A DNA stretch of 20,258 nt. Origin: an uncultured Collinsella sp. Lineage in GTDB: Bacteria; Actinomycetota; Coriobacteriia; Coriobacteriales; Coriobacteriaceae. A program made the position numbers and the translations under genes. The first letter of the stretch is position 1. Every line of letters starts with the position of its first letter. The notes beneath the pieces were generated by a model, which was not told the origin of the DNA, ran no database searches, and worked only from the letters and a program-made list of their open reading frames with translations. Below are positions 1 through 7,822 of this stretch, one piece after another. Location: contig CABUAT010000035.1 in NCBI GenBank assembly GCA_902489665.1, positions 1-20,258 of the forward strand, read 5' to 3'.

Positions 1-896
1 CGACGCCCGCCCCGCCGCCTCCGATGCCGCCGGCAGACGCTGCCACTCCGCAGCATCGAGCTCCGGTCATCTGCGCCATTTCGGGTTCGGGCGGGTGCGG
101 CAAGTCGACGATCGTTGCCACCATGGCACACACATCGTCGCTGTTGGGCTTGCGTGCCGCCGTGCTCGACCTGGACTTGATGTTTGGAAACCTTTACGAC
201 TTGTTAGGCGTCGATGCTCCGCGCGATATGGCGGCACTTATCGAGCCGTCGGCGGCGGGCGCGCTCACCGAGCCGGATATCGTAGCCACATCGATGCGCG
301 TGGCGCCGGGCGTTACGCTCTGGGGTCCCGTCGCGGCGCCCGAGCAAGCCGAGCTCATGGCACGTCCGGTGGAGCTGCTGCTTGATGTCCTGCGTCGCGA
401 ATCCGACGTGGTCTTTATCGATACCTCGGTCTTTTGGGGCGATGCCGTGGCGGCTGCGGTGGCGGCGAGCGACCGTTGCCTGGTCATTGGCGATGCGGCG
501 GTGTCGTCCGCGACATCGGCGTCGCGCGTCATTGAACTGGCAAGTCGAGTAGGTGTGCCGCGCACGCGCATGAGCGCCTTGTTCAACCGGTTCGGTGCGC
601 GCGGGGCAGACGAGGACGTCGCCATGCGCTTTGAGATTGCCTGCGCGTTGAGCTCCAAGATTCGTATCGCCGATGGCGGGCAGGATCTCGCCGCGCTCAT
701 GGCGTTTGGGCGCGCTGACGAGGCAGTGGGGCAGACCAGCGCTTTTGCGACCAGCGTGCGCGAGGCCACGCGCGAGATGCTCGTGGAACTGGGGTGTGCC
801 GTCGGCCCTTGGAGCGATATGGTCGCCGACCGTGCAACGCGTACCGAGCGTCCGCGTATCCGCCTTCCCTGGTCGCGCGAGGGTGATCAGCGATGA
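1..896 (+). CDS. tadZ: TadZ/CpaE-like pilus-localisation ATPase (5' partial)
   Basis: MinD/ParA-type ATPase that in Tad systems is thought to place the pilus machine in the cell. The frame stays open to the left edge. An ATG at 24 exists, but the codons around it encode a Pro-rich linker, so the true start, perhaps with a receiver-like N-domain as in CpaE, is probably upstream. Counting from that ATG, the P-loop SGGCGKST is at residues 22-29, an Asp-rich segment LDLDLMFG at 48-55, and a Walker-B-like strand VVFIDTS follows near 130. The MinD/ParA signature lysine that normally opens the deviant Walker A is Ser here, so ATPase-linked dimerisation may differ from the family norm. The stop overlaps the tadA start (ATGA). 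The role is inferred mainly from position directly before tadA; another ParA-like protein is less likely. Confidence 0.8.
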   Translation, partial: TPAPPPPMPPADAATPQHRAPVICAISGSGGCGKSTIVATMAHTSSLLGLRAAVLDLDLMFGNLYDLLGVDAPRDMAALIEPSAAGALTEPDIVATSMRVAPGVTLWGPVAAPEQAELMARPVELLLDVLRRESDVVFIDTSVFWGDAVAAAVAASDRCLVIGDAAVSSATSASRVIELASRVGVPRTRMSALFNRFGARGADEDVAMRFEIACALSSKIRIADGGQDLAALMAFGRADEAVGQTSAFATSVREATREMLVELGCAVGPWSDMVADRATRTERPRIRLPWSREGDQR

Positions 897-2221
897 GCCT
901 GCAAACGAGGATTAAGGCTGCCGGCGCAGCAGCGGCGGCAGCGCCTGTAGATGCGGGGCGTCGCCGTGCGGTGAAACGACGCACCAAGCGCGCCGTGATG
1001 GACCGCATGGGTTACGACGAAGTGGCGCGTATCAGCGCCTATATCGACCCGGCACTTGCCCGCTCGGAATTGCGTCCCGCGGTGGAGGCGGCGCTCAATA
1101 TTGAGGAGCCGACCGATCTCGCGACGCCCGAGCGCGAGACCATCATCGACGAGATTTTGGATGACGTGGTGGGCTTGGGGCCGTTGCAGCCGCTCATCGA
1201 GGACGACACCGTTACCGAAATCATGATCAACGGCTGCCGCTCGGCTTTCTTTGAACGCGGCGGCGTCTTGTATCCCATCGAGCATGCGTTTGAGGATGAT
1301 GAGCAGATCCGGGTGCTTATCGACCGCATCATCTCGCCACTTGGCCGCCGTATCGACGAGCGCAGCCCCATCGTCAACGCCCGCCTCAAAACGGGCTATC
1401 GCGTCAACGCGGTGATTCCGCCTGTGGCGATTGACGGACCGATTCTCACCATCCGAAAGTTCTCGGACCGTATCTGCTCGCTGGACGAGCTTGTGGGGCT
1501 GGGGTCGCTGCCGCTTTGGTATGCGCAGCTGCTGTCGTGCGCGGTGTCGCTGCGACAGGACCTGGCGGTTGCGGGAGGCACGGGATCTGGTAAGACCACT
1601 CTGCTCAACGCGTTGTCATGCGAGATCTCCACCGGCGAGCGCATCGTGACGATCGAGGACTCTGCCGAGCTCAAGTTTGCGCATCATCCGCACGTGGTGC
1701 GCCTAGAGGCGCGCGAGGCTTCAATTGAGGGCGAGGGCGCGGTGACGATCCGCGACCTGGTGACCAATGCCCTGCGCATGCGCCCCGACCGCATCGTGGT
1801 GGGCGAGGTGCGCGGTGCCGAGTGCTGCGACATGTTGCAGGCCATGAACACGGGCCACGACGGGTCGCTCACCACGCTTCATGCGGGTTCCGAGCAGGAG
1901 ACCGTGGTGCGTCTGACGTTGCTTGCACGTTATGGCATCGATCTGCCGAGCGAGCTCATCGAGGAGCAGATTGCCATGGCGCTCGACGGCATCGTGATGT
2001 CCGAGCGCCACGCCGATGGCAGGCGCTTCGTCTCCTCGTATTCGGGGGTGCGTCGCGCCGCGTCGGGCGGCGTAGAGCTTGAGCGCTATGTGACTTTCGA
2101 TGCCGCCGAGCGCACCTGGACGCTTGACCGCGAGCCGCCGTTTATCGCAGAAGGCCTGCGGTCGGGGACGCTCACACAAGAGGAGGTGGACGAATGGAGG
2201 TCGCTGTGCCCCTCGTCGTAG
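893..2221 (+). CDS. tadA: TadA/CpaF secretion ATPase, Tad pilus motor
   Basis: Hexameric type II/IV secretion ATPase that powers Flp pilus assembly at the cytoplasmic face of the membrane. The length of 442 aa fits TadA/CpaF. Walker A GGTGSGKTT lies at residues 228-236, the atypical Walker B strand RIVVGEVRG centres on Glu305, and the His box TTLHAG has His330. The N-terminal domain includes the family stretch DDVVGLGPLQPLIEDD at about 90-105. The first 35 residues are Ala/Arg rich and poorly conserved in type. The start ATG overlaps the tadZ stop by 4 nt, and the 3' end overlaps tadB by 28 nt, so the three are likely co-translated. Identification is firm; the pilus role rests on the flanking tadB, tadC and flp genes. 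Confidence 0.96.
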   Translation: MSLQTRIKAAGAAAAAAPVDAGRRRAVKRRTKRAVMDRMGYDEVARISAYIDPALARSELRPAVEAALNIEEPTDLATPERETIIDEILDDVVGLGPLQPLIEDDTVTEIMINGCRSAFFERGGVLYPIEHAFEDDEQIRVLIDRIISPLGRRIDERSPIVNARLKTGYRVNAVIPPVAIDGPILTIRKFSDRICSLDELVGLGSLPLWYAQLLSCAVSLRQDLAVAGGTGSGKTTLLNALSCEISTGERIVTIEDSAELKFAHHPHVVRLEAREASIEGEGAVTIRDLVTNALRMRPDRIVVGEVRGAECCDMLQAMNTGHDGSLTTLHAGSEQETVVRLTLLARYGIDLPSELIEEQIAMALDGIVMSERHADGRRFVSSYSGVRRAASGGVELERYVTFDAAERTWTLDREPPFIAEGLRSGTLTQEEVDEWRSLCPSS

Positions 2222-3120
2222 GGGGTTTGGCAGGGTTTTCTGTCGCGACGGCGTGCGGGGTGGAACCTCGTGTGCCGCAGGTGCCGCCGGCGGAGGTGGC
2301 GCGTCAGGCGCTCGAGACGGTGGCAGAGAAGCTGCCGCGTGAGCTGGTGGAAAACGATCTGCTGAAAAAGATCGCCCGTTCGTGGGCATCGCTGGCTCCG
2401 GCGCATCGCCTTGGCCTCGTGATCGAAGATGCTTCGGGGCGTTTGGCGTTTCTGCTGCTATCGAGCGGTGTCTGCTGCGTTTTACTAACGATGGTGTCGT
2501 TATCGCCCCTCGGATTTGCCTTGGGACTTGTTGCTCCGATTGCCGTTGGCGCCGCTCGGGATGGCTTTGAGAGCCGGCGCGAGCAACACGATGCAGAAGA
2601 GGCCATGCCCGAGGCGTTTACCGCACTTTCCATGTCGCTTGCCTCGGGACATTCGCTGGCCCAGGGCATGCGCTTTGTGGGCGCTCATGCGCAAGAACCG
2701 GTGCATACCGAGTTTTTGCGGGTGGCGGCGGCGATCGATTGCGGCATCTCGGCGACCGACGCGCTCGATGACTTGCTCGTGCGCATCGACGCCCCCGGCC
2801 TTTCGCTTGTGACCTTGGCGCTTAAGGTGTCTCAGCGCACCGGTGCTCCGCTTGCCGACTTACTGTCCGAGGCGTCGAGCATGGTGGGGGAGCGTATTGA
2901 GCTCAAGCGCCGCCTGGATGTTAAGACGTCGCAGGCTCGCATGTCTGCGCATATGGTCGCGGCGATGCCGGCGGGCATGTGCGCGGTGTTGGCGCTGCTT
3001 TCGGCAGATTTTCGTCGCGGTCTTGCGACGCCTGCCGGCGCGGGCGCTGTGGTGCTGGGTCTTGCCCTCAACGCCGTTGCCCTGGTGGTTATCCGGCGCA
3101 TTATGCGGGTGGAGCTATGA
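2194..3120 (+). CDS. tadB: TadB-like inner-membrane platform protein (T2SSF family)
   Basis: Polytopic membrane protein expected to pair with TadC and dock on the TadA ATPase during pilus assembly. The length of 308 aa fits. A hydrophobic block at about 85-121 (one or two spans) precedes a cytoplasmic T2SSF-type helical domain beginning with EAMPEAFTALSMSLASG. Two further hydrophobic segments lie at about 253-268 and 283-301. The start is 28 nt inside tadA; it is supported by a clean AGGAGG at 2181-2186, 7 nt before the ATG. The stop overlaps the tadC ATG (ATGA). The N-terminal 80 residues resemble TadB less than the rest and carry a Pro-rich stretch. T2SSF proteins are easily confused, but the order ATPase-TadB-TadC is standard. 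Confidence 0.9.
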   Translation: MEVAVPLVVGGLAGFSVATACGVEPRVPQVPPAEVARQALETVAEKLPRELVENDLLKKIARSWASLAPAHRLGLVIEDASGRLAFLLLSSGVCCVLLTMVSLSPLGFALGLVAPIAVGAARDGFESRREQHDAEEAMPEAFTALSMSLASGHSLAQGMRFVGAHAQEPVHTEFLRVAAAIDCGISATDALDDLLVRIDAPGLSLVTLALKVSQRTGAPLADLLSEASSMVGERIELKRRLDVKTSQARMSAHMVAAMPAGMCAVLALLSADFRRGLATPAGAGAVVLGLALNAVALVVIRRIMRVEL

Positions 3121-3758
3121 GCGCCCCGGTTGCAGTTGCGGCTTGCCTGTGCGCCCTGAGTGTATTTGTCGCGACGGGTTTGGATCGGGCGGATGCACGC
3201 AAGATCGCAGGGGCCTGCAAGCGCGAGGCGGTGCTGGTCGCTGCCGCGGGTCGCTCGGTGGTCGATGCCCTGACCGCGCGAGTGAAGGGCGCGGTTGGAG
3301 CGGGCGGCCCGGCGCGAGTGTCGCTCGGCGAAGTGTCCGAGATGATCGATGTTGTGCGCTTGGGTCTTTCGGCCGGCCTTTCGTTTGATGCGGCGCTTGA
3401 GATTTTCTGCGCCAACCGCCGGTCAGTGCTGGCTCTTCGCCTTGAGCGGGCCTGCATGGCGTGGCAGGTGGGCGTGGGCACGCGTGAGGACGAGTTGTTG
3501 GCCGTCGCGCGCGACCTGGACGTGCGAGCGCTCGAGACCTTTGCCATTACGGTGGGGCAGGCACTCGCCCTGGGTGCCCCACTTGCCGAGACACTGGCCG
3601 CTCAAAGTCGCGAGATCCGTGCGGCTCATCGCGCCGCGGTCGAGCGCGAGATCGAGCGTGCGCCCGTCAAGCTGCTGATTCCCACCGGCACGCTCATCTT
3701 GCCGGCGTTGCTTCTGTCCATATTGGGCCCGCTGTTGGGAGCAGGCGGGATGATGTAG
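3117..3758 (+). CDS. tadC: TadC-like inner-membrane platform protein (T2SSF family)
   Basis: Second platform protein of the Tad pilus, 213 aa, on the short side for TadC. An N-terminal hydrophobic segment at about 4-22 is followed by a T2SSF helical domain containing EMIDVVRLGLSAGLSFDAAL and a C-terminal span ending LLLSILGPLLGAGG. The same frame is open further upstream, but the ATG at 3117 is chosen because it overlaps the tadB stop as ATGA and has a GGTGGAGC ribosome site just before it. The stop is 10 nt from the flp start and the flp Shine-Dalgarno touches it. Expected to form a heteromeric platform with TadB. No catalytic residues are expected in this family. Confidence 0.9.
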   Translation: MSAPVAVAACLCALSVFVATGLDRADARKIAGACKREAVLVAAAGRSVVDALTARVKGAVGAGGPARVSLGEVSEMIDVVRLGLSAGLSFDAALEIFCANRRSVLALRLERACMAWQVGVGTREDELLAVARDLDVRALETFAITVGQALALGAPLAETLAAQSREIRAAHRAAVEREIERAPVKLLIPTGTLILPALLLSILGPLLGAGGMM

Positions 3759-3768
3759 GGAGGAATAC

Positions 3769-4002
3769 ATGAACACGATGACTGACGTTGCTGGCAAGGT
3801 CTGGAGCTGGGCTGTTTGCCAGTCAATTCGCGCTCGCCAGCATGCCGGGGAGCTACTGCAGGAGGAGAGTGCGCAGGGCACCACCGAATACGCCATCTTG
3901 GTCGGCGTGCTCGTGGTGATCGCCATCATTGCCATTGTCGCATTTAAGGGCAAGGTCCAAGATCTATGGAACGCTATCAGCGAGGGCATCAACAGCCTGT
4001 AG
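3769..4002 (+). CDS. flp: Flp-type (type IVb) pilin
   Basis: Probable major structural subunit of the Tad pilus. The 77-aa precursor has a 35-residue basic leader, the prepilin motif EESAQGTTEY, then a hydrophobic helix of about 22 residues (YAILVGVLVVIAIIAIVAF) and a short tail. If the conserved Glu40 is +5, cleavage falls between Ala35 and Gln36; usual Flp pilins have Gly at -1. A strong GGGAGGA at 3759-3764 sits right after the tadC stop. The gene overlaps the next one by 37 nt. The leader is longer than in most Flp pilins. It is the most Flp-like of the four pilin-like proteins here, so it is the best candidate for the filament subunit. Confidence 0.93.
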   Translation: MNTMTDVAGKVWSWAVCQSIRARQHAGELLQEESAQGTTEYAILVGVLVVIAIIAIVAFKGKVQDLWNAISEGINSL

Positions 4003-4529
4003 AGGGTAGGCGGCCTGTCGGCGCACTGCTGGTGTTTGCCTGTGTGGTTGTGGCGGTGGCAGTGGCGGTTTGGGGGCTAAACGCCGCGCGGCAGCAGCGT
4101 CCTGGGGCCGCCTTCGATTCGGGCTCAGATTCGGCGGTGGCGTCTCAAAAAGATGAGATGCGAGATGCGGACGATTCGGATGTCGCTGTCACGGCGCAAA
4201 CCTTTCTGCGGATGCTCGACAAGCGGTCTGGCACTGCGACGGATTCGCCTGAGGACAACGCGATTGCGGTCCGGCTTGCATGGTCCGAGGACCGACCGAT
4301 GACCGAGGCAGCGGCGGATATGTTACGCGCCTACCGCGAGGTGCCAACGGCCCAGCTCGCCCTGAGCGGCTATCTCGATATTAAGGGTAACGTATGGGGC
4401 GCCATTGTGCGCGATGGGCGCGGCTGGGTCGATATGGTGACGGTTGCCGCGGATACTGGCGATGCTTCGTGTCGTCTGCGCGCGGTGCGCCTGGCCCCGC
4501 AAACAATAAGCTCAAAGGAGGGGTCGTGA
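3966..4529 (+). CDS. Hypothetical single-span membrane protein of the Tad operon
   Basis: I do not recognise a family. The 187-aa product has a basic N-terminus, one hydrophobic span at about residues 18-38 (ALLVFACVVVAVAVAVWGL), an acidic low-complexity linker (about 48-72), and a soluble C-terminal domain of about 110 residues. By charge the C-domain should face outward. The predicted ATG at 3966 lies 37 nt inside flp with only a weak ribosome site, so initiation may depend on translation of flp. The stop is directly followed by the next gene, whose Shine-Dalgarno lies inside this one. Its place between two pilins suggests an accessory assembly or anchoring role, which is inference only. 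Confidence 0.72.
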   Translation: MERYQRGHQQPVEGRRPVGALLVFACVVVAVAVAVWGLNAARQQRPGAAFDSGSDSAVASQKDEMRDADDSDVAVTAQTFLRMLDKRSGTATDSPEDNAIAVRLAWSEDRPMTEAAADMLRAYREVPTAQLALSGYLDIKGNVWGAIVRDGRGWVDMVTVAADTGDASCRLRAVRLAPQTISSKEGS

Positions 4530-4530
4530 A

Positions 4531-4749
4531 ATGCATGACGTCCTGCGCGAGGAATCTGCCCAGGCGACGGTCGAATACGCCATCGTCACGGTGGCGCTGT
4601 TATCGATCGTGCTGGCGATTGCGGGGCTTTGGCGTGCTGGCACCGATGGGCACTTGGCGGCGCTGGTTGAGCGGGCGGCATCCCATGGCGTTGCCTCGAC
4701 GTCGGTTATCGACGCCGCTGCGGGCGCTAAGGACATCGCGTTGTATTGA
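4531..4749 (+). CDS. Small Flp/TadE-like pilin
   Basis: A 72-aa pilin-like protein with a 10-residue leader, the motif EESAQATVEYAIV with predicted cleavage Ala10/Gln11 and Glu15 at +5, then a hydrophobic helix (TVALLSIVLAIAGLW) and a tail of about 40 residues. It is shorter than a typical TadE and closer to Flp in size, so it could be a minor pilin or second filament subunit. It has the best ribosome site of the operon, AAAGGAGGGG at 4514-4523, spaced 7 nt from the ATG, which suggests high expression. It overlaps or abuts the next TadE-like gene. Confidence 0.87.
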   Translation: MHDVLREESAQATVEYAIVTVALLSIVLAIAGLWRAGTDGHLAALVERAASHGVASTSVIDAAAGAKDIALY

Positions 4750-5221
4750 TATCGCGCGCGAGGACCGGGCGCAGTCTACGGTCGAGGCCGCTTTTTTGCT
4801 GCCGACGTTTCTGACGCTCATCCTTCTTGCACTGCAACCGGTGTGCCTGCTTTATACGCGCGCGGTCATGGAGTCTGCCGCCGCCGAGACCGCGCGGCTC
4901 ATGACCACGACGACGGCGGAGGACGACGATCTTAAGGAGTTCACCCTCCGCCGGCTTGCCGCAGTGCCCAACGTTTCGATCTTTCATGCCGGCGGGCCGT
5001 TGTCGTGGGATGTCGAGCTTAGCCGGGCCGATGCGGGCGGCGTCTCGTCCGTGTCCGTTTCCGGCGAGGTCAAGCCGTTGCCTGTGATCGGTGCGTTTGC
5101 GCAGGTTATGGGTGGTACCGCCGAGGGCGGCTACGTTGAGCTCAAGGTCGATGTCTCGTATCAATCACGTCCCGAATGGCTGGAGGGAGATTATGATTCG
5201 TGGATTGCTGCATGGGATTAA
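4685..5221 (+). CDS. TadE-like pseudopilin (start uncertain)
   Basis: Minor pilin of the Tad system. The core is EDRAQSTVEAAFLLPTFLTL, a TadE-type processing motif followed by a hydrophobic helix, then a soluble domain of about 120 residues with a TadE-like MESAAAETARLM segment. The only in-frame ATG close upstream is at 4685, which overlaps the preceding gene by 65 nt and gives a 178-aa product with a long basic leader. An alternative is an ATT codon at 4745 in the sequence ATTGA, overlapping the upstream TGA and preceded by AAGGA at 4729-4733. That would give a 158-aa product whose leader (8-9 residues) matches its paralogues. The coding frame itself is secure; the stop overlaps the next gene by 29 nt. 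Confidence 0.85.
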   Translation: MALPRRRLSTPLRALRTSRCIDIAREDRAQSTVEAAFLLPTFLTLILLALQPVCLLYTRAVMESAAAETARLMTTTTAEDDDLKEFTLRRLAAVPNVSIFHAGGPLSWDVELSRADAGGVSSVSVSGEVKPLPVIGAFAQVMGGTAEGGYVELKVDVSYQSRPEWLEGDYDSWIAAWD

Positions 5222-7346
5222 GCGTTTCTGGTCTAGACGCGTTTTGACGCGCCGTCCGAGCTGCCATCGCAAGCGAGGCGGCTTTATGGGTCGAGCCGGT
5301 ATCGACCTGTTTATCGAAGACGGTGCCTACACCACGCTTTCCTCTGCGGTGGTCATCTTGGTGGTGCTCACGCTGCTGTTTTCGTCGACGGCGGCGATAT
5401 GGAGCATGTCGCGCGCGGGGGACACCCAGGTGGCTGCCGATAGCGGCGCGCTGGCAGGCGCCAATGTGGTGTCGTCCTATCACACGGCTGCCACGGTGGT
5501 GGATGCGAGCATCTTGAGTCTGGGGCTAGCGGGGTTTGCCACAATCGGGACGGGCCTGGTTGCCATTCTCATCCCAGGTGCCGAACCAGTTGCCGGCAAT
5601 ATGGTCGACACCGGGATTGAGATCATTAAAACGCGCAACAAGTTTGCCAAAAGCGCATCGGAAGGCTTGCAGAAAATCGAGACGGCTCTGCCGTATCTGA
5701 TTGCCGCGCGTGCCACGCAGGCGGTGTCGGCGCAGGATACCGATAGTGTGGCCTATACCGGTACGGCGCTTGCCGTGCCTAGGACATCCGAGTCGGACTT
5801 CGCTGCGCTCAAAGGGTCAGAGATCTCGACCGATACCATTAAAGGCACATCAGATGATTTAGAGCGTGCGGCCGAGGAGCTGCGGAAGGCTTCTGAGGAC
5901 ACGGCGAAGGCTAAAGAGCGCGCTTGGCTGGCGGATTGTGGTGGGTCGGACGAGAATTCGATTGGCAAGTACTCGTGTATGTGGGAGCGTGCGAAAAAAC
6001 TAGCAGAACTATCTGACAGTCAGAACCGTCATGAAAAGTCGAGCATCACATGGGAGCCGCAAATAGCGCTCGATCGCGCGAAAATCTATTACCGGCAGCG
6101 CTTGGCGAATGAAAAACCTCAGGGATCGAGCGTCGAGATGAAAGCGCAGTCAGCCGCTCGAAAAGCGTTCTATGCCTATGCGATTGAAGAGGTCGATCGA
6201 GCATACATAAAAGATGATGGTGAACGGTTTTCTGCCTATATCCCACTATTGCCGCGTGTCCCAAACGAGGTGCGGCCGACCGAGCTTTACACCGATGCTG
6301 CATGGCCTGTAAGCAACAATGACGGCGGAACATACCTGCATTATGGAGCCGAATGCCCCGTCTATCAGAAAGGGACTCCGAGTGGGCTGGCATCTGTTGC
6401 TGATTATGATGGTCGTGATACATGCGAAGCGTGCGGCTTCGGCGTGGTTGCGCTTGGAAGCGCCCTTATGCCGCCTTCGTCCATCAGAAATGGCTTCGAA
6501 TACCACTTCAATGAATTCAAAGAGGCTCTGGAAGACTACGTCGAATGCCGCAACAAAGAACTCGAACTTGAGCGTCAGACCGAGGATGAGGCCGACCGTG
6601 CGGGCAATGCGTTTGACCAGGCCATTAAAGCGCTTTCCGGCGAGCGCCCGCGTATCGCCCCACCTGGACGCAACGGCGTGGTCGCATTTGCAGTTTCGGG
6701 TGACATTACCAGCCCCGATCAACTTAACTCCTCGTTTAACACGGCAGTCAGGCTTGGCGATCGCGGTGCTATCTCTGCCGCGGTGCTGGCGCCCGATGAG
6801 GCGACGGCGCAAAACAACGTGCTTTCGCGATTTTTCTCGACATTGAAGGAACGCTCGGGCGGCGTTGCCGGCGTGCTCGACGGCGTCATGGATGTTTGGG
6901 GATGGCTGCTCGTAGGATACGGTGATATCCAAGGTTCGGCCGACGAACTTATGGACGAGATGATTAAAGGCCTAGGAGGGGGCAGCGGCGCGTTGGGTTC
7001 CATCGCATCGTGGCTCGGCGATACCGTTTCGGCGTCCATGGCGGCGTTGGGTCTGGAACCGTGCGACTTGCGCCTGCGAAAGCCGGTGCTGACCGATTCC
7101 GCCAACGTCATTAAGAGTCCGGGGTCTGACATTGCTGGTCTCTCTCAAGCGCAAGACAAACTGCGAAGTATTCCGTTGGGCGTGACCGATCCCAAGGCGC
7201 TTTGCGAGGCGTTGGAATATCAAGTCGAACGCACCATTAGCGGTACGGTGTTCACGCTTGCGGAGATTCCTCTGCCCGGCGGCGGCTCCATCCCACTCAC
7301 CGTCGATGTCGCCACGCTGGTTGGCGCTCTGGGCGGTGGGTCGTAA
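5193..7346 (+). CDS. Large Tad-domain (TadG-like) pilus-associated surface protein
   Basis: A 717-aa protein with a basic N-terminus, one membrane span at about residues 47-69, and directly after it DTQVAADSGALAGA at 77-90, the hallmark of Flp-pilus Tad/TadG-like proteins. The rest should be extracellular. Residues about 215-300 and 440-500 are charged and helical, likely coiled coil. A possible metal site is formed by His383, Cys388, Cys411 and Cys414 (HYGAEC and CEAC). There is no vWA MIDAS motif that I can see. ATG 5193 is chosen for its GGAGGGAG ribosome site at 5182-5189; ATG 5286 is a weaker alternative. The middle third is visibly richer in A/T than its neighbours. It may serve as a pilus-tip or cell-wall linking component; this is inference. 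Confidence 0.86.
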   Translation: MIRGLLHGIKRFWSRRVLTRRPSCHRKRGGFMGRAGIDLFIEDGAYTTLSSAVVILVVLTLLFSSTAAIWSMSRAGDTQVAADSGALAGANVVSSYHTAATVVDASILSLGLAGFATIGTGLVAILIPGAEPVAGNMVDTGIEIIKTRNKFAKSASEGLQKIETALPYLIAARATQAVSAQDTDSVAYTGTALAVPRTSESDFAALKGSEISTDTIKGTSDDLERAAEELRKASEDTAKAKERAWLADCGGSDENSIGKYSCMWERAKKLAELSDSQNRHEKSSITWEPQIALDRAKIYYRQRLANEKPQGSSVEMKAQSAARKAFYAYAIEEVDRAYIKDDGERFSAYIPLLPRVPNEVRPTELYTDAAWPVSNNDGGTYLHYGAECPVYQKGTPSGLASVADYDGRDTCEACGFGVVALGSALMPPSSIRNGFEYHFNEFKEALEDYVECRNKELELERQTEDEADRAGNAFDQAIKALSGERPRIAPPGRNGVVAFAVSGDITSPDQLNSSFNTAVRLGDRGAISAAVLAPDEATAQNNVLSRFFSTLKERSGGVAGVLDGVMDVWGWLLVGYGDIQGSADELMDEMIKGLGGGSGALGSIASWLGDTVSASMAALGLEPCDLRLRKPVLTDSANVIKSPGSDIAGLSQAQDKLRSIPLGVTDPKALCEALEYQVERTISGTVFTLAEIPLPGGGSIPLTVDVATLVGALGGGS

Positions 7347-7822
7347 TGAGTATCCGCATGCGTCTGCGCGAGGAGCGCGCCCAAGCGACGGTGGAGATGG
7401 CGGTGGTTACGCCCGTTTTGCTGGTGCTGGCACTCATCGTGTACAACGTCATGATCTTTGCCAGCGCTGTCGCGCGCTTCGACCGCGTGGTACCCGACAT
7501 CGTGTTGGCGCACGCCGTGGCGTCGGAGGGGGAGGGCGACGAAAGCTCTGCCGATGCCTCGGCGACGGTTCAGACTCAAATTCTGAATGCCATGGAAGGC
7601 TATGACTTGCGGATCGAAGTGTCGAGCGAGCAAGGCGCGGAGGCATCGGATGGTGGCCTGCTCTCCCTATCCGGTACGTTTAGGACCTACACCTGCACCA
7701 TGCACTATGAGCCGTGGCCGACTTCTCTCAGCATCGCTGGCGTTCCGCTGGGGGCGCCGACAACGTTGTCGCACGAGCGTGTGGTGACGGTCGATCCATG
7801 GCGTCCGGGGGTGGTCATGTGA
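7346..7822 (+). CDS. TadE-like pseudopilin
   Basis: A 158-aa minor pilin with a 12-residue basic leader, the motif EERAQATVEMAVVTPVLLVL (Ala12/Gln13 as predicted cleavage, Glu17 at +5), a hydrophobic helix to about residue 35 and a soluble C-domain. The ATG shares one base with the preceding TAA (TAATG), so coupling to the large Tad-domain gene is likely. It overlaps the DUF192 gene by 4 nt. TadE-like proteins are thought to be processed by the same peptidase as Flp and to prime or cap the pilus. Confidence 0.88.
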   Translation: MSIRMRLREERAQATVEMAVVTPVLLVLALIVYNVMIFASAVARFDRVVPDIVLAHAVASEGEGDESSADASATVQTQILNAMEGYDLRIEVSSEQGAEASDGGLLSLSGTFRTYTCTMHYEPWPTSLSIAGVPLGAPTTLSHERVVTVDPWRPGVVM

